Shown: piece by piece, positions 35,442-44,705 of the stretch
How the letters are laid out: each line of letters starts with the position of its first letter
Position numbering within the stretch: position 1 is the first letter of the stretch
Assembly (NCBI RefSeq): GCF_032813545.1
Contig: NZ_CP136520.1
Location: forward strand, 4,954,001 to 5,018,000
DNA from: Nodosilinea sp. E11
GTDB taxonomy: Bacteria > Cyanobacteriota > Cyanobacteriia > Phormidesmidales > Phormidesmidaceae
DNA length: 64,000 nt
Direction: 5' to 3'
Translations under genes and position numbers: made by a program
Notes under the pieces: model-generated
Told to the model about the DNA's origin: nothing
Seen by the model: the letters and a program-made list of their open reading frames with translations, nothing else
The model's database searches: none

Positions 35442-36887
35442 ATGACAGAAACTTATAACTTAGAGTCCATCCAAACGGCCAAGCCTTCTAGGATGTATAC
35501 CTCCGTGGCTTGGCTACAGATGCTAATGGTCATCGGAGGTACCGGCTTGACCTACAGTGGTTGGGCCATGGCAGAAACCGGCAATCCTGCTGACCAGCAG
35601 GATACAGTCAAAACCTCCGCAGACTATCTGGCACCGGGTCATACCAATACCCATCGTTCAGGGTCTACGGCTACTCTAAGCCTACCGTCTCAATCTGCGG
35701 CAAAACCAGAGTTTTCCCCCCCGCGCCCGTCACCATCAGCCGTTGTGACCTCTCCCCCTCCAGCGAGCCAGCCGATGTTTTCTCCGGTTCCCCCTCCACC
35801 GCCCGCGGCTATCACCATTACTATTCCGACTGCCCCTTCGGCCCCCACTATGGCCGAAACATTGCTCAAGCCTGCTGTCACCTCCCTGGCCAATGAAGCA
35901 GCTAGTGAAGGAAGCCCCTCGGAGGCCCCCGCCGCTAACAGTAGCCCTGTCGCCCCCGCTGTCGAGCCCACCCCTGCTGTGCCTCCCAGCATTGCAGCCG
36001 ATGAGTCGGTGCCCGCAGGCTACAACAGTGTCTTTATCGACTCCACTGACTACAACTTGGGCGCGACCCAAGCCCCGGCGACCAATGCTCCCAATGTCGT
36101 CTTTTCAGAGCGCTCCACGGGCTGCCAAATTACGGTCGCTCCCGGTCAACCCGGCCCCAGTTCATCCTGCGCCGCCAGTGCCTCGACTGCCCAGGCAACC
36201 GCTGTAGCGGGCGGCGATCAGGGAGAGATTCGGGTGGGGCCAATCGCCGTCGGAGCCCAGGGGGTACGCCTGGGTAGCACTACAATTATTAGCCGAGAGG
36301 CTCTGAACGAACGGCTACGGCCCCTCAATATTTTGCGACGCGGCAATGAAGAATACGTCTTCCCGCTGTCTATTCCGGCCTCGATATCGTCGCTGTTTGG
36401 CTGGCGGATGCACCCGATTCATCAGAGCTGGCGGTTTCACGCCGGTACTGACTTGGCGGCTCCTACGGGTACCCCAGTGCTGGCTACCCGGTCCGGGCGC
36501 GTCGCGGTGTCAGACTTTTTGGGCGGCTACGGCCTCACCGTGATTTTGCGCCACGATGAGGGCAGTTTAGAGTCTCGCTACGCCCACCTGTCTCAGCTGG
36601 CGGTAAAAGCTGGAGAATGGGTTGAACAGGGCGAAGTGATTGGTTTAGTCGGCAGTACCGGTAACTCTACTGGGCCTCACCTACACTTTGAGCTGCGCCA
36701 GCTTACCGGAGATGGTTGGGTCGCTAAAGATCCGATCGAGGTTTTGGAATATGGCTTGGCCAATCTCCTGGAGCTGGTAGGAAATCCATTAGTGGCCCTT
36801 GGGCGGGGCGCGGCCACGGCGGCTGAACCCGAAGAGACCCTTCCTGGCGACTACCCCTTCCGTCCGGCCCAGCCCAATGCTAGCTAA
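35442..36887 (+). CDS. M23 family metallopeptidase (LytM domain), secreted
   Basis: A 481-aa envelope peptidase. An N-terminal hydrophobic segment (VAWLQMLMVIGGTGLTYSGWAMAE) is a likely signal peptide, followed by ~230 residues rich in Pro, Ala and Ser. The LytM domain begins near ISSLFGWRMHPIHQSWRFHAGTD with zinc ligands His333, Asp337 and His415 in GPHLHFELR. Such enzymes cut peptidoglycan cross-links or act as amidase activators. It starts 9 bases after birA and is probably co-transcribed. Confidence 0.94.
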   Translation: MTETYNLESIQTAKPSRMYTSVAWLQMLMVIGGTGLTYSGWAMAETGNPADQQDTVKTSADYLAPGHTNTHRSGSTATLSLPSQSAAKPEFSPPRPSPSAVVTSPPPASQPMFSPVPPPPPAAITITIPTAPSAPTMAETLLKPAVTSLANEAASEGSPSEAPAANSSPVAPAVEPTPAVPPSIAADESVPAGYNSVFIDSTDYNLGATQAPATNAPNVVFSERSTGCQITVAPGQPGPSSSCAASASTAQATAVAGGDQGEIRVGPIAVGAQGVRLGSTTIISREALNERLRPLNILRRGNEEYVFPLSIPASISSLFGWRMHPIHQSWRFHAGTDLAAPTGTPVLATRSGRVAVSDFLGGYGLTVILRHDEGSLESRYAHLSQLAVKAGEWVEQGEVIGLVGSTGNSTGPHLHFELRQLTGDGWVAKDPIEVLEYGLANLLELVGNPLVALGRGAATAAEPEETLPGDYPFRPAQPNAS

Positions 36888-36931
36888 GGTCTCTGGGGTT
36901 AGCCATTACGTTGAGGCTGGGGAAAGCCGTT

Positions 36932-37354
36932 ATGGGCTACTGCTTTGAGCATCAGGTTCGGTTTCACGAAACCGATGGGGCGGGGGTGGTGTACTTCGCC
37001 AACGAACTAACGATGTGCCACGCCGCCTATGAAGCCTCGTTGGCGGCGGCAGGGCTAGACCTAGGGACCTTCTTTAAAGCTGAAGTCGTGGCCTATCCAG
37101 TTGTGCATGCCAGCATAGACTATTGCCGACCCCTGGGCTGTGGCGATCGCATCACCATTGACCTGACCCCTACCCGTCTAGATGACAACTGCTTTGAAAT
37201 TCAGTATCTGGTCAAGCTAGACGATGCCGTGGCGGCCCAGGCGCTAACTCAGCACGTCTGCATTGAGGTGGCGACTCGTCGGCGTTATCCCCTCCCTGCC
37301 GCCATGGAGCAGTGGCTAGAGCGCTGGGGTAATAGTGCTGCCCCATTGAATTAG
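36932..37354 (+). CDS. 1,4-dihydroxy-2-naphthoyl-CoA thioesterase (4HBT fold)
   Basis: A 140-aa hotdog-fold thioesterase matching the cyanobacterial DHNA-CoA hydrolase of phylloquinone synthesis (the Synechocystis slr0204 type). The active-site segment RFHETDGAGVVYFANELTMCHAAYEA contains the essential Asp. ATG 36932 (MGYCFEHQVRFH) is the family start; a TTG seven codons earlier is less likely. The stop codon overlaps the ribosome-binding site of the next small gene. Confidence 0.93.
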   Translation: MGYCFEHQVRFHETDGAGVVYFANELTMCHAAYEASLAAAGLDLGTFFKAEVVAYPVVHASIDYCRPLGCGDRITIDLTPTRLDDNCFEIQYLVKLDDAVAAQALTQHVCIEVATRRRYPLPAAMEQWLERWGNSAAPLN

Positions 37355-37363
37355 GAGTCGGAA

Positions 37364-37465
37364 ATGATGGAGGGGAGCTGGCAGGAGTGGCTGTTTGTCG
37401 CTGGCTATGTGGGATTTTTGGTGGCGATCGCGGCCCTTGTGCTCACGGCCCCACCCAATAGATGA
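37364..37465 (+). CDS. 33-residue single-span membrane peptide
   Basis: A short frame reading MMEGSWQEWLFVAGYVGFL followed by VAIAALVLTAPPNR and stop. A good ribosome-binding site (AGGAG, 37353-37357) lies 6 nt before the start and overlaps the stop of the thioesterase gene, which implies translational coupling. One hydrophobic helix of about 20 residues is predicted. Size and topology are like small photosystem, cytochrome b6f or NDH subunits, but it matches none I can recall. Confidence 0.6.
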   Translation: MMEGSWQEWLFVAGYVGFLVAIAALVLTAPPNR

Positions 37466-37627
37466 GCGTGTCGTGATTAGTTTTTAAAGGTTGCCGTGTT
37501 GTTTCCGTAAATTCTCGGTAGTACCCTACCCCAGACAGCGCGTAATTGGCTAATCTTAGGAACAAGCGCTTAAAGGGCGGCTTAATTTTTCACTTAAACG
37601 TCAGATAGGCGTCTCCTGATGGGGTTT

Positions 37628-37652
37628 CCCCCGGCTTCGGTCGGGGGTTTTT
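37628..37652 (+). terminator. UUCG-capped terminator with competing upstream arm
   Basis: CCCCCGGC-TTCG-GTCGGGGG (8-bp stem, one G-T pair) followed by TTTTT. Just before it, GGGG (37621-37624) can pair with the same C-run through GGGGTTTCCCC, so terminator and anti-terminator forms are mutually exclusive. Confidence 0.85.
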
Positions 37653-37742
37653 ATTGGCAGGGTTTGCTCAGCAGCGGCAGCCCAGCGGACGGCAGGGACA
37701 GCGTGCATTAGCTTGATGGGGGCGCTGAACCTTGTCACAATA

Positions 37743-37760
37743 GAATCACAATTGTGATTC
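37743..37760. promoter_or_regulatory. Perfect 18-nt palindrome before the methyltransferase gene
   Basis: GAATCACAATTGTGATTC, 28 bases ahead of the start codon, is exactly self-complementary. The half-site order (TCACA...TGTGA) is the reverse of a CRP site. An operator is likely; the regulator is unknown. Confidence 0.55.
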
Positions 37761-37788
37761 AAACCCTACCCCAGCAGCTTCCTCTTGC

Positions 37789-38778
37789 ATGAACGCATTC
37801 ACCAGTCTTGGCCTACTACTTGCCCTCTTGTCCGGGGGGGCGGCGCTTTACCTATTTACCCCTCGCCGCTACGAGTCGGCCAACTCCGTCGCCAACTCCT
37901 ACGATCAATGGACCAACGACGGTATTTTAGAGTTTTACTGGGGTGAACACATTCACCTGGGCCACTACGGATCGCCACCCCGCCGTAAAGATTTTCTCGC
38001 CGCCAAAGCTGACTTCGTCCATGAAATGGTGCGCTGGGGCGGTCTAGACCGCCTGCCAGCGGGCACCACGGTGCTAGATGTGGGCTGCGGTATTGGCGGC
38101 AGCAGCCGAATGCTGGCCCGCGACTATGGCTTTGAGGTAACCGGTGTCACCATTAGCCCCAACCAGGTAAAGCGGGCTCAGCAACTCACCCCCGAGGGGG
38201 TGTCTGCTCGCTTTCAGGTAGATGACGCCATGGCGCTGTCGTTTCCCGATGCCAGCTTTGATGTGGTGTGGTCGGTGGAGGCCGGCCCTCACATGCCTGA
38301 CAAAGCTATTTTTGCCCGCGAACTACTACGGGTGCTCAAGCCCGGTGGGGTGCTAGTCGTTGCCGACTGGAACCAGCGGGATGACCGCAAAAAACCCCTC
38401 AACGCCTGGGAAAGACCAGTAATGCGTCAGCTACTTGACCAGTGGTCGCACCCCGCCTTTGCTAGCATTGAAGGCTTTGCCGAACAGCTAGAGGCCACCG
38501 GATTTGTGGCTGGCCAGGTAACAACCGCCGACTGGTCTAAAGAAACCCTACCCTCCTGGCTCGACTCGATCTGGCAGGGGGTGATTCGGCCTCAGGGCAT
38601 GGTGCGTTTTGGGCCAGCCGGAATTATCAAGTCGGTGCGGGAGGTGCCGACTTTGCTGCTCATGCGGCTGGCCTTTGGGGCCGGGCTGTGTCGGTTTGGC
38701 ATGTTTCGAGCGGTGCGGGCCAACCCGGCAGAACACCCTCAGGCGATGGTGATGTCGTCAGATAGGTACACATCTTGA
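37789..38778 (+). CDS. MPBQ/MSBQ methyltransferase (plastoquinone/tocopherol synthesis)
   Basis: A 329-aa membrane-anchored SAM methyltransferase very like Synechocystis sll0418, which methylates 2-methyl-6-phytyl- and 2-methyl-6-solanesyl-benzoquinol. An N-terminal span ([17 protein letters not shown]) precedes [24 protein letters not shown]. The SAM-binding motif is [15 protein letters not shown], followed by [14 protein letters not shown] and the C-terminal [10 protein letters not shown]-type block ([19 protein letters not shown]). Its 3' end overlaps the convergent aldolase gene by 40 bases. Confidence 0.95.
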   Translation: MNAFTSLGLLLALLSGGAALYLFTPRRYESANSVANSYDQWTNDGILEFYWGEHIHLGHYGSPPRRKDFLAAKADFVHEMVRWGGLDRLPAGTTVLDVGCGIGGSSRMLARDYGFEVTGVTISPNQVKRAQQLTPEGVSARFQVDDAMALSFPDASFDVVWSVEAGPHMPDKAIFARELLRVLKPGGVLVVADWNQRDDRKKPLNAWERPVMRQLLDQWSHPAFASIEGFAEQLEATGFVAGQVTTADWSKETLPSWLDSIWQGVIRPQGMVRFGPAGIIKSVREVPTLLLMRLAFGAGLCRFGMFRAVRANPAEHPQAMVMSSDRYTS

Positions 38779-39821
38779 ATTAGGTGAAAGAGTTTCACCC
38801 CTTCTTTGAAGTCGCGCTGGAAGGTTTTGCGGCCCGAAATTAGCCCCATGCCCCCGGCCCGCTTGTTGATCACGGCGGTGCGGATGGCCTCAGCAAAGTC
38901 GGTTTTGCCGGAGCCACCGCCGGAGTTGATCAGCCCCATGCGCCCGGCGTAGCAGTTGAGTACCTGGTAGCGGGTGAGATCAATGGGGTGGTCGGTGGTG
39001 AGGTCGCTATAGATTAAGTCGTGGGTTTTGCCGTAGGTGCCGCCAATGGCTTTGGCCACTGCCCCATAGCCGTTGTTGACCTCGGGCAGCTTTTGCTTGA
39101 TGATGTCGGCCTCGATGGTGACGCCTAGGTGGTTAGCCTGGCCGGTGAGGTCGGCGGCGACGTGGTAGTCTTTGTCTTGCTTAAAGTCGCTGCTGCGCAG
39201 ATAGCACCAGAGAATGGTGGCCATACCCAGCTCGTGGGCCCGCTGAAAGGCAGCGCTGACCTCTTGAATTTGCCGGGTCGATTCTTCAGAGCCGAAGTAG
39301 ATAGTGGCCCCTACGGCTACAGCTCCCAAATTCCAGGCCTGGTCGACATCGGCAAACATGATCTGGTCGAAGCGGTTGGGGCTAGTGAGCAGCTCATTGT
39401 GGTTGAGCTTGACGATGAAGGGAATTTTGTGGGCATAGCGACGGGCCACGCTGCCCAGTACGCCCAGGGTGGTGGCGACGGCGTTGCAGCCCCCTGCGAT
39501 CGCCAGTTCGACAATATTTTGCGGGTCAAAATAAATTGGGTTGGGGGCAAAGGAGGCTCCAGCGGAATGCTCAATGCCCTGGTCTACGGGCAAAATCGAC
39601 AGGTAGCCAGTGTTGGCTAGGCGACCATGGCCGTAGAGCTGTTGCAGACTGCGCAATACTTGGGGGTTGCGATCGCTCTGGGCAAAAATGCGATCGACCC
39701 AGTCTGGCCCTGGTAGGTGCAGCATCGACTTCGACACTTTGGCGCTATAGCTCAGCAGCGATTCGGCATCGGGGCCAAGCCAGTCGGCAATTGTCTCTGG
39801 AGATGACAGGGTAGTAACCAT
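38739..39821 (-). CDS. fbaB: Class I fructose-bisphosphate aldolase
   Basis: A 360-aa FbaB/DhnA-type class I aldolase, which splits fructose-1,6-bisphosphate in glycolysis and the Calvin cycle. Signature segments: [35 protein letters not shown], and the Schiff-base Lys region [18 protein letters not shown]. This metal-independent enzyme is usually an accessory to the class II aldolase in cyanobacteria. Confidence 0.95.
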   Translation of the reverse strand: MVTTLSSPETIADWLGPDAESLLSYSAKVSKSMLHLPGPDWVDRIFAQSDRNPQVLRSLQQLYGHGRLANTGYLSILPVDQGIEHSAGASFAPNPIYFDPQNIVELAIAGGCNAVATTLGVLGSVARRYAHKIPFIVKLNHNELLTSPNRFDQIMFADVDQAWNLGAVAVGATIYFGSEESTRQIQEVSAAFQRAHELGMATILWCYLRSSDFKQDKDYHVAADLTGQANHLGVTIEADIIKQKLPEVNNGYGAVAKAIGGTYGKTHDLIYSDLTTDHPIDLTRYQVLNCYAGRMGLINSGGGSGKTDFAEAIRTAVINKRAGGMGLISGRKTFQRDFKEGVKLFHLIQDVYLSDDITIA

Positions 39822-39984
39822 AAAGAGTGAGTTGAGTCACGGCACAAACTGTCTAAACGTTAGCCCAAGGATAGAGAACCGTGAACCTACCAAAGGGCAA
39901 GGGTTAGCTGTTGGTGCCCCATGGAATTTTGACCAGGGTGCCATAATCGGGAGAACGTACCCTTGAGCTGCCCGGTCACCGCCT

Positions 39985-40971
39985 ATGCCTGCCATTGACT
40001 ACCTCCGTATTAGCCTGATCGATCGCTGCAATTTTCAGTGTCAGTACTGCATGCCCGAGGGGGCCGACTTGCAGTACCTGCCTCAGGCAGAATGGCTGAC
40101 CCGCGCTGAGCTGCGGCAGCTCTTGCAGGAGGTGTTTATGCCGCTGGGGTTCTCGAATTTTCGGTTGACCGGGGGCGAACCGCTGGTGCGTTCAGAGGTG
40201 GTCGATATTGTGCGCGACATTGCTACCCTGCCGGGAGTCACAGACTTGGCCCTGACCACCAACGCTTTTCTACTCAGCGGCCTAGCCCAAAATCTGTGGG
40301 ATGCCGGGCTGCGACGGCTCAACATCAGTCTCGATTCTCTTGACCCAGCGATTTTCGATCGCATTGTAGGCGGTCGAGGAAAATCGCGGTGGCCCCAGGT
40401 GTGGGAGGGCATTCAGGCCGCCCACCGGGTGGGGTTTTCGCCCTTAAAACTCAACGTGGTGGTAATTCCCGGCGTCAACGACCACGAGGTGCTAGACCTG
40501 GCGGCGCTGACCCTCGATCGCACCTGGCATGTGCGATTTATTGAATTTATGCCGATTGGCAACGACAGTTTATTTGAGCAAAAGGGCTGGGTAGATTCAG
40601 CCACCCTGCGCGATCGCATTCGTCAGCGCTGGGGCCTCAACGCTGGCACCGTTCGCGGCAATGGTCCAGCCGATGTGTTTCAAATTCCTGGGGCCAAGGG
40701 CACCGTCGGCTTTATCAGCCAGATGTCGGAGTGCTTCTGCGATCGCTGTAACCGGATGCGGCTGTCGGCTGATGGCTGGCTGCGCCCCTGTCTGCTCAAC
40801 GAAACTGGACAGCTTGATCTAAAAACTGCTCTACGCCAGGGCATTTCTACCGCTGAGATCAAACACCAGGTCGCCATGCTGCTAGCCGAAAAACCCGAGA
40901 TTAACTACAAAATGCGCCAGTCGGGCACTTCGGGTGCCTACCAGCGCACCATGTCCCAAATTGGCGGTTGA
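39985..40971 (+). CDS. moaA: GTP 3',8-cyclase MoaA
   Basis: A 328-aa radical-SAM enzyme that starts molybdopterin synthesis from GTP. The SAM cluster cysteines are Cys15, Cys19 and Cys22 (RCNFQCQYC). The C-terminal cluster is in [22 protein letters not shown]. The GGEPLVR motif is also present. Other mo genes are not adjacent. Confidence 0.97.
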   Translation: MPAIDYLRISLIDRCNFQCQYCMPEGADLQYLPQAEWLTRAELRQLLQEVFMPLGFSNFRLTGGEPLVRSEVVDIVRDIATLPGVTDLALTTNAFLLSGLAQNLWDAGLRRLNISLDSLDPAIFDRIVGGRGKSRWPQVWEGIQAAHRVGFSPLKLNVVVIPGVNDHEVLDLAALTLDRTWHVRFIEFMPIGNDSLFEQKGWVDSATLRDRIRQRWGLNAGTVRGNGPADVFQIPGAKGTVGFISQMSECFCDRCNRMRLSADGWLRPCLLNETGQLDLKTALRQGISTAEIKHQVAMLLAEKPEINYKMRQSGTSGAYQRTMSQIGG

Positions 40972-41186
40972 GCTTAACCTTCAATCGCTCAAAGAACGGC
41001 ATAAAATGTACTGGTCAGTAGATTGACTACTCTAAAGCTTAACTATTCGGGTATAAAGTGAGGCAGGTGTGCCTAACGTCTACCTTTGCTCTATCCGATT
41101 CAGGGTAGCTGTCCCCGATGTAGCCGTTCCCGATATCGATTGTTAGCTAGCCTTCAGCCGTCTGGCCCAGCCGCTTCTCATGCCCT

Positions 41187-41999
41187 ATGGATCACTCCTC
41201 TGATTTTATCGAATCGCCTGCCGCACCTGCCCCTCCCTTAGGCCATGGGGACGGGCGGTCTCCCCAGCGACCGGTTTCCTTCACCATTGGGAGCAGTAAG
41301 CCCCCCGACGCTAGTAGCGCCCCAACCCCTAGTCCAGCTGCCGCGCCCCAGCCAGCTAAGGCCCAGGCTCATCTGTCTCCCTTTCCGGTACGGGCTCCGG
41401 CCTCCCATTTGCCGTTGTTGCCCCGGCGCAAACGCCCCACCTTTAGCCGCCACCGCCACGACGCCAACCCCGCCCTGGCAACTAAGGTGCTTCAAGACAT
41501 TCAGATGGCCGTGGAAGCCTGGCACCAAGATCTGAGGGAAACCCTGCAGCGCATCCAGACCCTTTACATGGAAGGCCCGATTGTCGATGGCTGGCTCGAA
41601 ACTGTTGAAGACGGCGCACCCGTCGAGAGTCATGCTCTCGACACCGCTCTGCTGCGCCACGGCGACCCCCAGGCCCTATCGGGTTATGTAGAACGACTGT
41701 GCCAATCTCTAGATTCTCCTGCCCCATCTGCGGCCCCCGGGGTCGATCTGGGTCGGGCTGGTTACCGCCTGTGCAGTTTAGATTCTGACGGTCGGGTGCA
41801 GCACTTCCCCTGCCCGCCCGAGCAGCTGTCTACGATCAGTTTGGCGATCGCCCGTCATCAGAAGCTACGGCAGATGCTCGACCACAAGCGGTTTCTAGAA
41901 GCCAAGCTCAAGCGTACGGTAGAGGTTATGACCAGCAGCCGCGACACCCTGGGCATTGCCCCCACCTGTAGTTCTGAACCAGAAGCAACGGGTGAGTAG
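41187..41999 (+). CDS. Conserved cyanobacterial protein, Pro-rich N-terminus
   Basis: A 270-aa protein of unknown function. Residues 1-85 are Pro/Ala/Ser-rich and probably disordered; residues ~95-260 are conserved-looking and helical (VLQDIQMAVEAWHQDLRETLQRIQTLYMEGPIVDGWLE, then YRLCSLDSDGRVQHFPCPPEQLSTISLAIARHQKLRQML). There is no signal peptide or membrane span. Coding reality is supported by codon pattern and domain structure. Confidence 0.75.
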   Translation: MDHSSDFIESPAAPAPPLGHGDGRSPQRPVSFTIGSSKPPDASSAPTPSPAAAPQPAKAQAHLSPFPVRAPASHLPLLPRRKRPTFSRHRHDANPALATKVLQDIQMAVEAWHQDLRETLQRIQTLYMEGPIVDGWLETVEDGAPVESHALDTALLRHGDPQALSGYVERLCQSLDSPAPSAAPGVDLGRAGYRLCSLDSDGRVQHFPCPPEQLSTISLAIARHQKLRQMLDHKRFLEAKLKRTVEVMTSSRDTLGIAPTCSSEPEATGE

Positions 42000-42046
42000 G
42001 CCGCTGGAGGCAACCCCAACGGCTGTATCTTGACCGATGGCTACAA

Positions 42047-42571
42047 TCACCAACCCCAGGTACCAGGATCGCCTTTGAAGGGGCCGACAATGTCTGATGT
42101 GATCCAGCCGCCGTAGAAATCGCCCGGTTGGGACTGCACCAGTTCATCATCCACATAGCAGGCATCCATCCGGCTGGGATAGACGGCAATGTAATTGGCG
42201 ATCGCCTGAAACGCTTCTGTGGGCTGAGGATAGCTCCAGGCAGCCTGTTCTGCTATGCGTTGGCCTCCGGTGGGGCTTTGCCCCTCGCCTACGGCAATGG
42301 TGAAGTAGGTGGCTGCGCCCTTCCACTCGCACAGGGTGGTGCGGGGTACCGGCTGAAAATACTGCATCTGCACATCCTCGGGCGGCAGGTAGTAGGTGGG
42401 CGGGTGGCTGGTCTCTAACACCCGCTTGGCCTGGCGCGAGTCGGCTAGGGTCACGCCGTTGAACACAATGCGAATGCGCCGGGTCGAATCTTCCAGGCGC
42501 GGCGGACGGGGATAGTCCCACACCGATTCTTGGCCAGGGCCGGGGGAGGTGTGGCGGGGGGGCGTGAACAT
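42047..42571 (-). CDS. DUF427 domain-containing protein
   Basis: A 174-aa protein. The DUF427 fold covers residues ~30-150: RIVFNGVTLADSRQAKRVLETSHPPTYYLPPEDV, CEWKGAATYFTI, and AWSYPQPTEAFQAIANYIAVYPSRMDACYVDDE. This small beta-rich family is widespread and has no established function. It converges on the preceding gene. Confidence 0.93.
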   Translation of the reverse strand: MFTPPRHTSPGPGQESVWDYPRPPRLEDSTRRIRIVFNGVTLADSRQAKRVLETSHPPTYYLPPEDVQMQYFQPVPRTTLCEWKGAATYFTIAVGEGQSPTGGQRIAEQAAWSYPQPTEAFQAIANYIAVYPSRMDACYVDDELVQSQPGDFYGGWITSDIVGPFKGDPGTWGW

Positions 42572-42743
42572 GGCTCTAAACAGAAATAATGGACAAAATA
42601 ATGTCTTAAATCTAAAGGATCAGCGGCTTAACTGTGGCGATACGAGCGTTTTGCGGCCGGTTTGCGATCGCATGTTGCTGGTGGGGCTACGGCTACAGAG
42701 ACGGTAGCCAGCTGTAGGGTCAAGCACGCCGCTAACGTCAAAA

Positions 42744-42775
42744 TTTAGCCAATCGCTCGTCGGTGATTGGCTAAG
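42744..42775 (+). promoter_or_regulatory. Hairpin in the leader of the M3 peptidase gene
   Basis: TAGCCAATC (42746-42754) pairs with GATTGGCTA (42765-42773), extendable by flanking and wobble pairs, 31 bases before the ATG. There is no T-run. It may be a leader structure or an operator. Confidence 0.4.
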
Positions 42776-42806
42776 CTAAGGGCACCCTCTTCGCTCTATT
42801 GCCCCT

Positions 42807-44621
42807 ATGCCTCATCTCCAATCCACCTGGGATAACAGCGCTTTTTACACCGGCAGTGACGACCCTCAGATCGCGATCGCAGTAGATAGCCTCAAGACTG
42901 AAATTGTCACGCTTTCAACCCTCTGTGCCCCGTTCGCCGAGCACATCGAGCAGGCCTCTCTCCCCGCCGATCAGGTTGAGCCTTTACTGGCCCAGGTTAG
43001 AGCTGCCCACCAGCAGCGCACCGCTACGTCTAAGCGCTTGGGCAATCTGCGCACGTTTATCTCGTCGGTGCTCAGTGTTGACTCCCGCGATGCCAGAGCC
43101 AGCGAGTGGAAACCTACCCTCCAACAGCTAGGGGCCGAAATCAGCCAGGCTACCAAAGCTCTGGATATTTTTCTATTGCGGGTCAACGACGCTTTTATCC
43201 AGGCCCTAGTTGCCGATCCGGTGCTCGAAGAGATCAGCTTCTCGCTGCTGCACCAGCGCCAGCTCAACGACCAGCTACTCAGTCTGGCAGAAGAAAAGCT
43301 GATCACCGGTCTGGCGGTGAATGGGCTCCAGGGCTGGGGTAACCTCTACACCGAGCTATCGGGCACGCTACAGTGCACCGTTGACGGCAGCTCGGTAGGG
43401 CTGGCCAAAGCCTTCAATCTGCTGAGTTCCCCCGATCGCACTCTGCGTTCTGAGGCGTGGCACGGTGTCAACGCCGCCTGGGAGAGCCGTGCCGATACGG
43501 TGGCCGCCATTCTCAACGCGATCAACGGCTGGCGGCTAGAAGAAACCAAGCAGCGATCGCACCACCGACCGCTACACTACCTCGACAAAAGCTGCCACCA
43601 AAGCCGCATCGATCGCGCCACCCTCGACGCCATGATGCAGACCACCTATCAGCGGCGATCGGTTGGCCAACGCGCCTTAAAGGCCATGGGTAAGGTGCTC
43701 GATCTCCAAACGATGGAACCCTGGGATTTATTTGCCCCACCCCCGTCAGCAAGCCAAGATGCTGGGTTCTCCTTTAGCGAGGCGATTGATTTAGTAGCAA
43801 ACGCCTTTCGCCAGTTCAACCCGGCCATGGGTGACTTTGCGGTGATGATGGCCGAAAAGGGCTGGATTGATGCCACCCCCACCCCCAACCGAGCCACAGG
43901 GGCCTACTGCACCAGCTTTGCAGAGCCAAAAGAGCCCCGCATTTTTATGACCTTTGAAGGCAGTATGAATAACGTGCTGACCCTAGCCCATGAACTGGGC
44001 CATGCCTGGCACAACTGGGTAATGGCCGATTTGCCCCGCTACAAAACCTTCTACCCGATGACTCTGGCCGAAACCGCCAGCATTTTTGGCGAAACGCTGG
44101 TGCGTGACGCTCTCTTTGAGCAGGCCAGCACCCCTGAACAAAAGCTCGCCATTGCCTGGGAAGAAGGAACCGCCGCCGCCACCTTTTTACTGAATATTCC
44201 CGCGCGGTTTCGCTTTGAGCAAACATTGGTTGAGGCCCGCAAGCAGGGCTTTGTGATTGCAGACAACCTCAAAACCATGATGCGTGACAGTTGGCAGCAC
44301 TGGTATGAAGACAGCCTGGCCAGCTATGACGACATGTTTTGGGCTAGCAAGCTCCACTTTTCGATCGCAGAACTGAGTTTTTACAACTATCCCTACCTGT
44401 TTGGCTATTTGTTTAGTCTGGGCATCTATGCCCAAAAAGACCACTATGGCGATGGGTTCAATGACCTCTATACCCAGCTACTGCGAGATACCGGCACCAT
44501 GACAGCGGAAAAGGTCGTGCAGCGCCACCTTCAACAAGACATTCGCCAGCCACAGTTTTGGCAGGCCAGCCTAGAGATTGTCGATCGCGCCGTCAGCCGG
44601 TTAGAGAGCCTGGTGGCGTAA
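42807..44621 (+). CDS. M3 family oligoendopeptidase (PepF-like)
   Basis: A 604-aa zinc peptidase of the thimet oligopeptidase/PepF group that degrades short peptides in the cytoplasm. The zinc motif HELGHAWH starts at His395, and the third ligand Glu lies in MTLAETASIFGE downstream. The N-terminal ~190 residues are the helical PepF N-domain. A 48-bp octamer satellite follows its stop codon. Confidence 0.95.
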   Translation: MPHLQSTWDNSAFYTGSDDPQIAIAVDSLKTEIVTLSTLCAPFAEHIEQASLPADQVEPLLAQVRAAHQQRTATSKRLGNLRTFISSVLSVDSRDARASEWKPTLQQLGAEISQATKALDIFLLRVNDAFIQALVADPVLEEISFSLLHQRQLNDQLLSLAEEKLITGLAVNGLQGWGNLYTELSGTLQCTVDGSSVGLAKAFNLLSSPDRTLRSEAWHGVNAAWESRADTVAAILNAINGWRLEETKQRSHHRPLHYLDKSCHQSRIDRATLDAMMQTTYQRRSVGQRALKAMGKVLDLQTMEPWDLFAPPPSASQDAGFSFSEAIDLVANAFRQFNPAMGDFAVMMAEKGWIDATPTPNRATGAYCTSFAEPKEPRIFMTFEGSMNNVLTLAHELGHAWHNWVMADLPRYKTFYPMTLAETASIFGETLVRDALFEQASTPEQKLAIAWEEGTAAATFLLNIPARFRFEQTLVEARKQGFVIADNLKTMMRDSWQHWYEDSLASYDDMFWASKLHFSIAELSFYNYPYLFGYLFSLGIYAQKDHYGDGFNDLYTQLLRDTGTMTAEKVVQRHLQQDIRQPQFWQASLEIVDRAVSRLESLVA

Positions 44622-44652
44622 TTTACAGCAGGGCAAACACCGTTTGCCCCTA

Positions 44653-44700
44653 CCCATCCACCCATCCACCCATCCACCCATCCACCCATCCACCCATCCA
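44653..44700. repeat. Six perfect 8-bp tandem repeats (CCCATCCA)
   Basis: Six uninterrupted copies of CCCATCCA fill the 84-base gap between the convergent M3 peptidase and caspase-fold genes. An 8-bp unit cannot expand in frame, so its non-coding position is expected. Confidence 0.97.
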
Positions 44701-44705
44701 CTCCC

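Larger units (their letters stand above)
37466..37788 (+). other. Intergenic region with sRNA/attenuator candidate
   Basis: About 320 bases without a protein gene. The segment ~37480-37652 ends in a strong UUCG-capped terminator and has no reading frame, so it could be a small RNA or the leader of the methyltransferase gene. A perfect 18-nt palindrome follows at 37743-37760. No match to Yfr1, 6S, SRP or tmRNA hallmarks was seen. Confidence 0.5.

Noticed and set aside
44653-44700. CRISPR or origin iterons at the octamer repeat
   Set aside because: 8-bp head-to-tail units with no spacers, no AT-rich element and no replication gene nearby.
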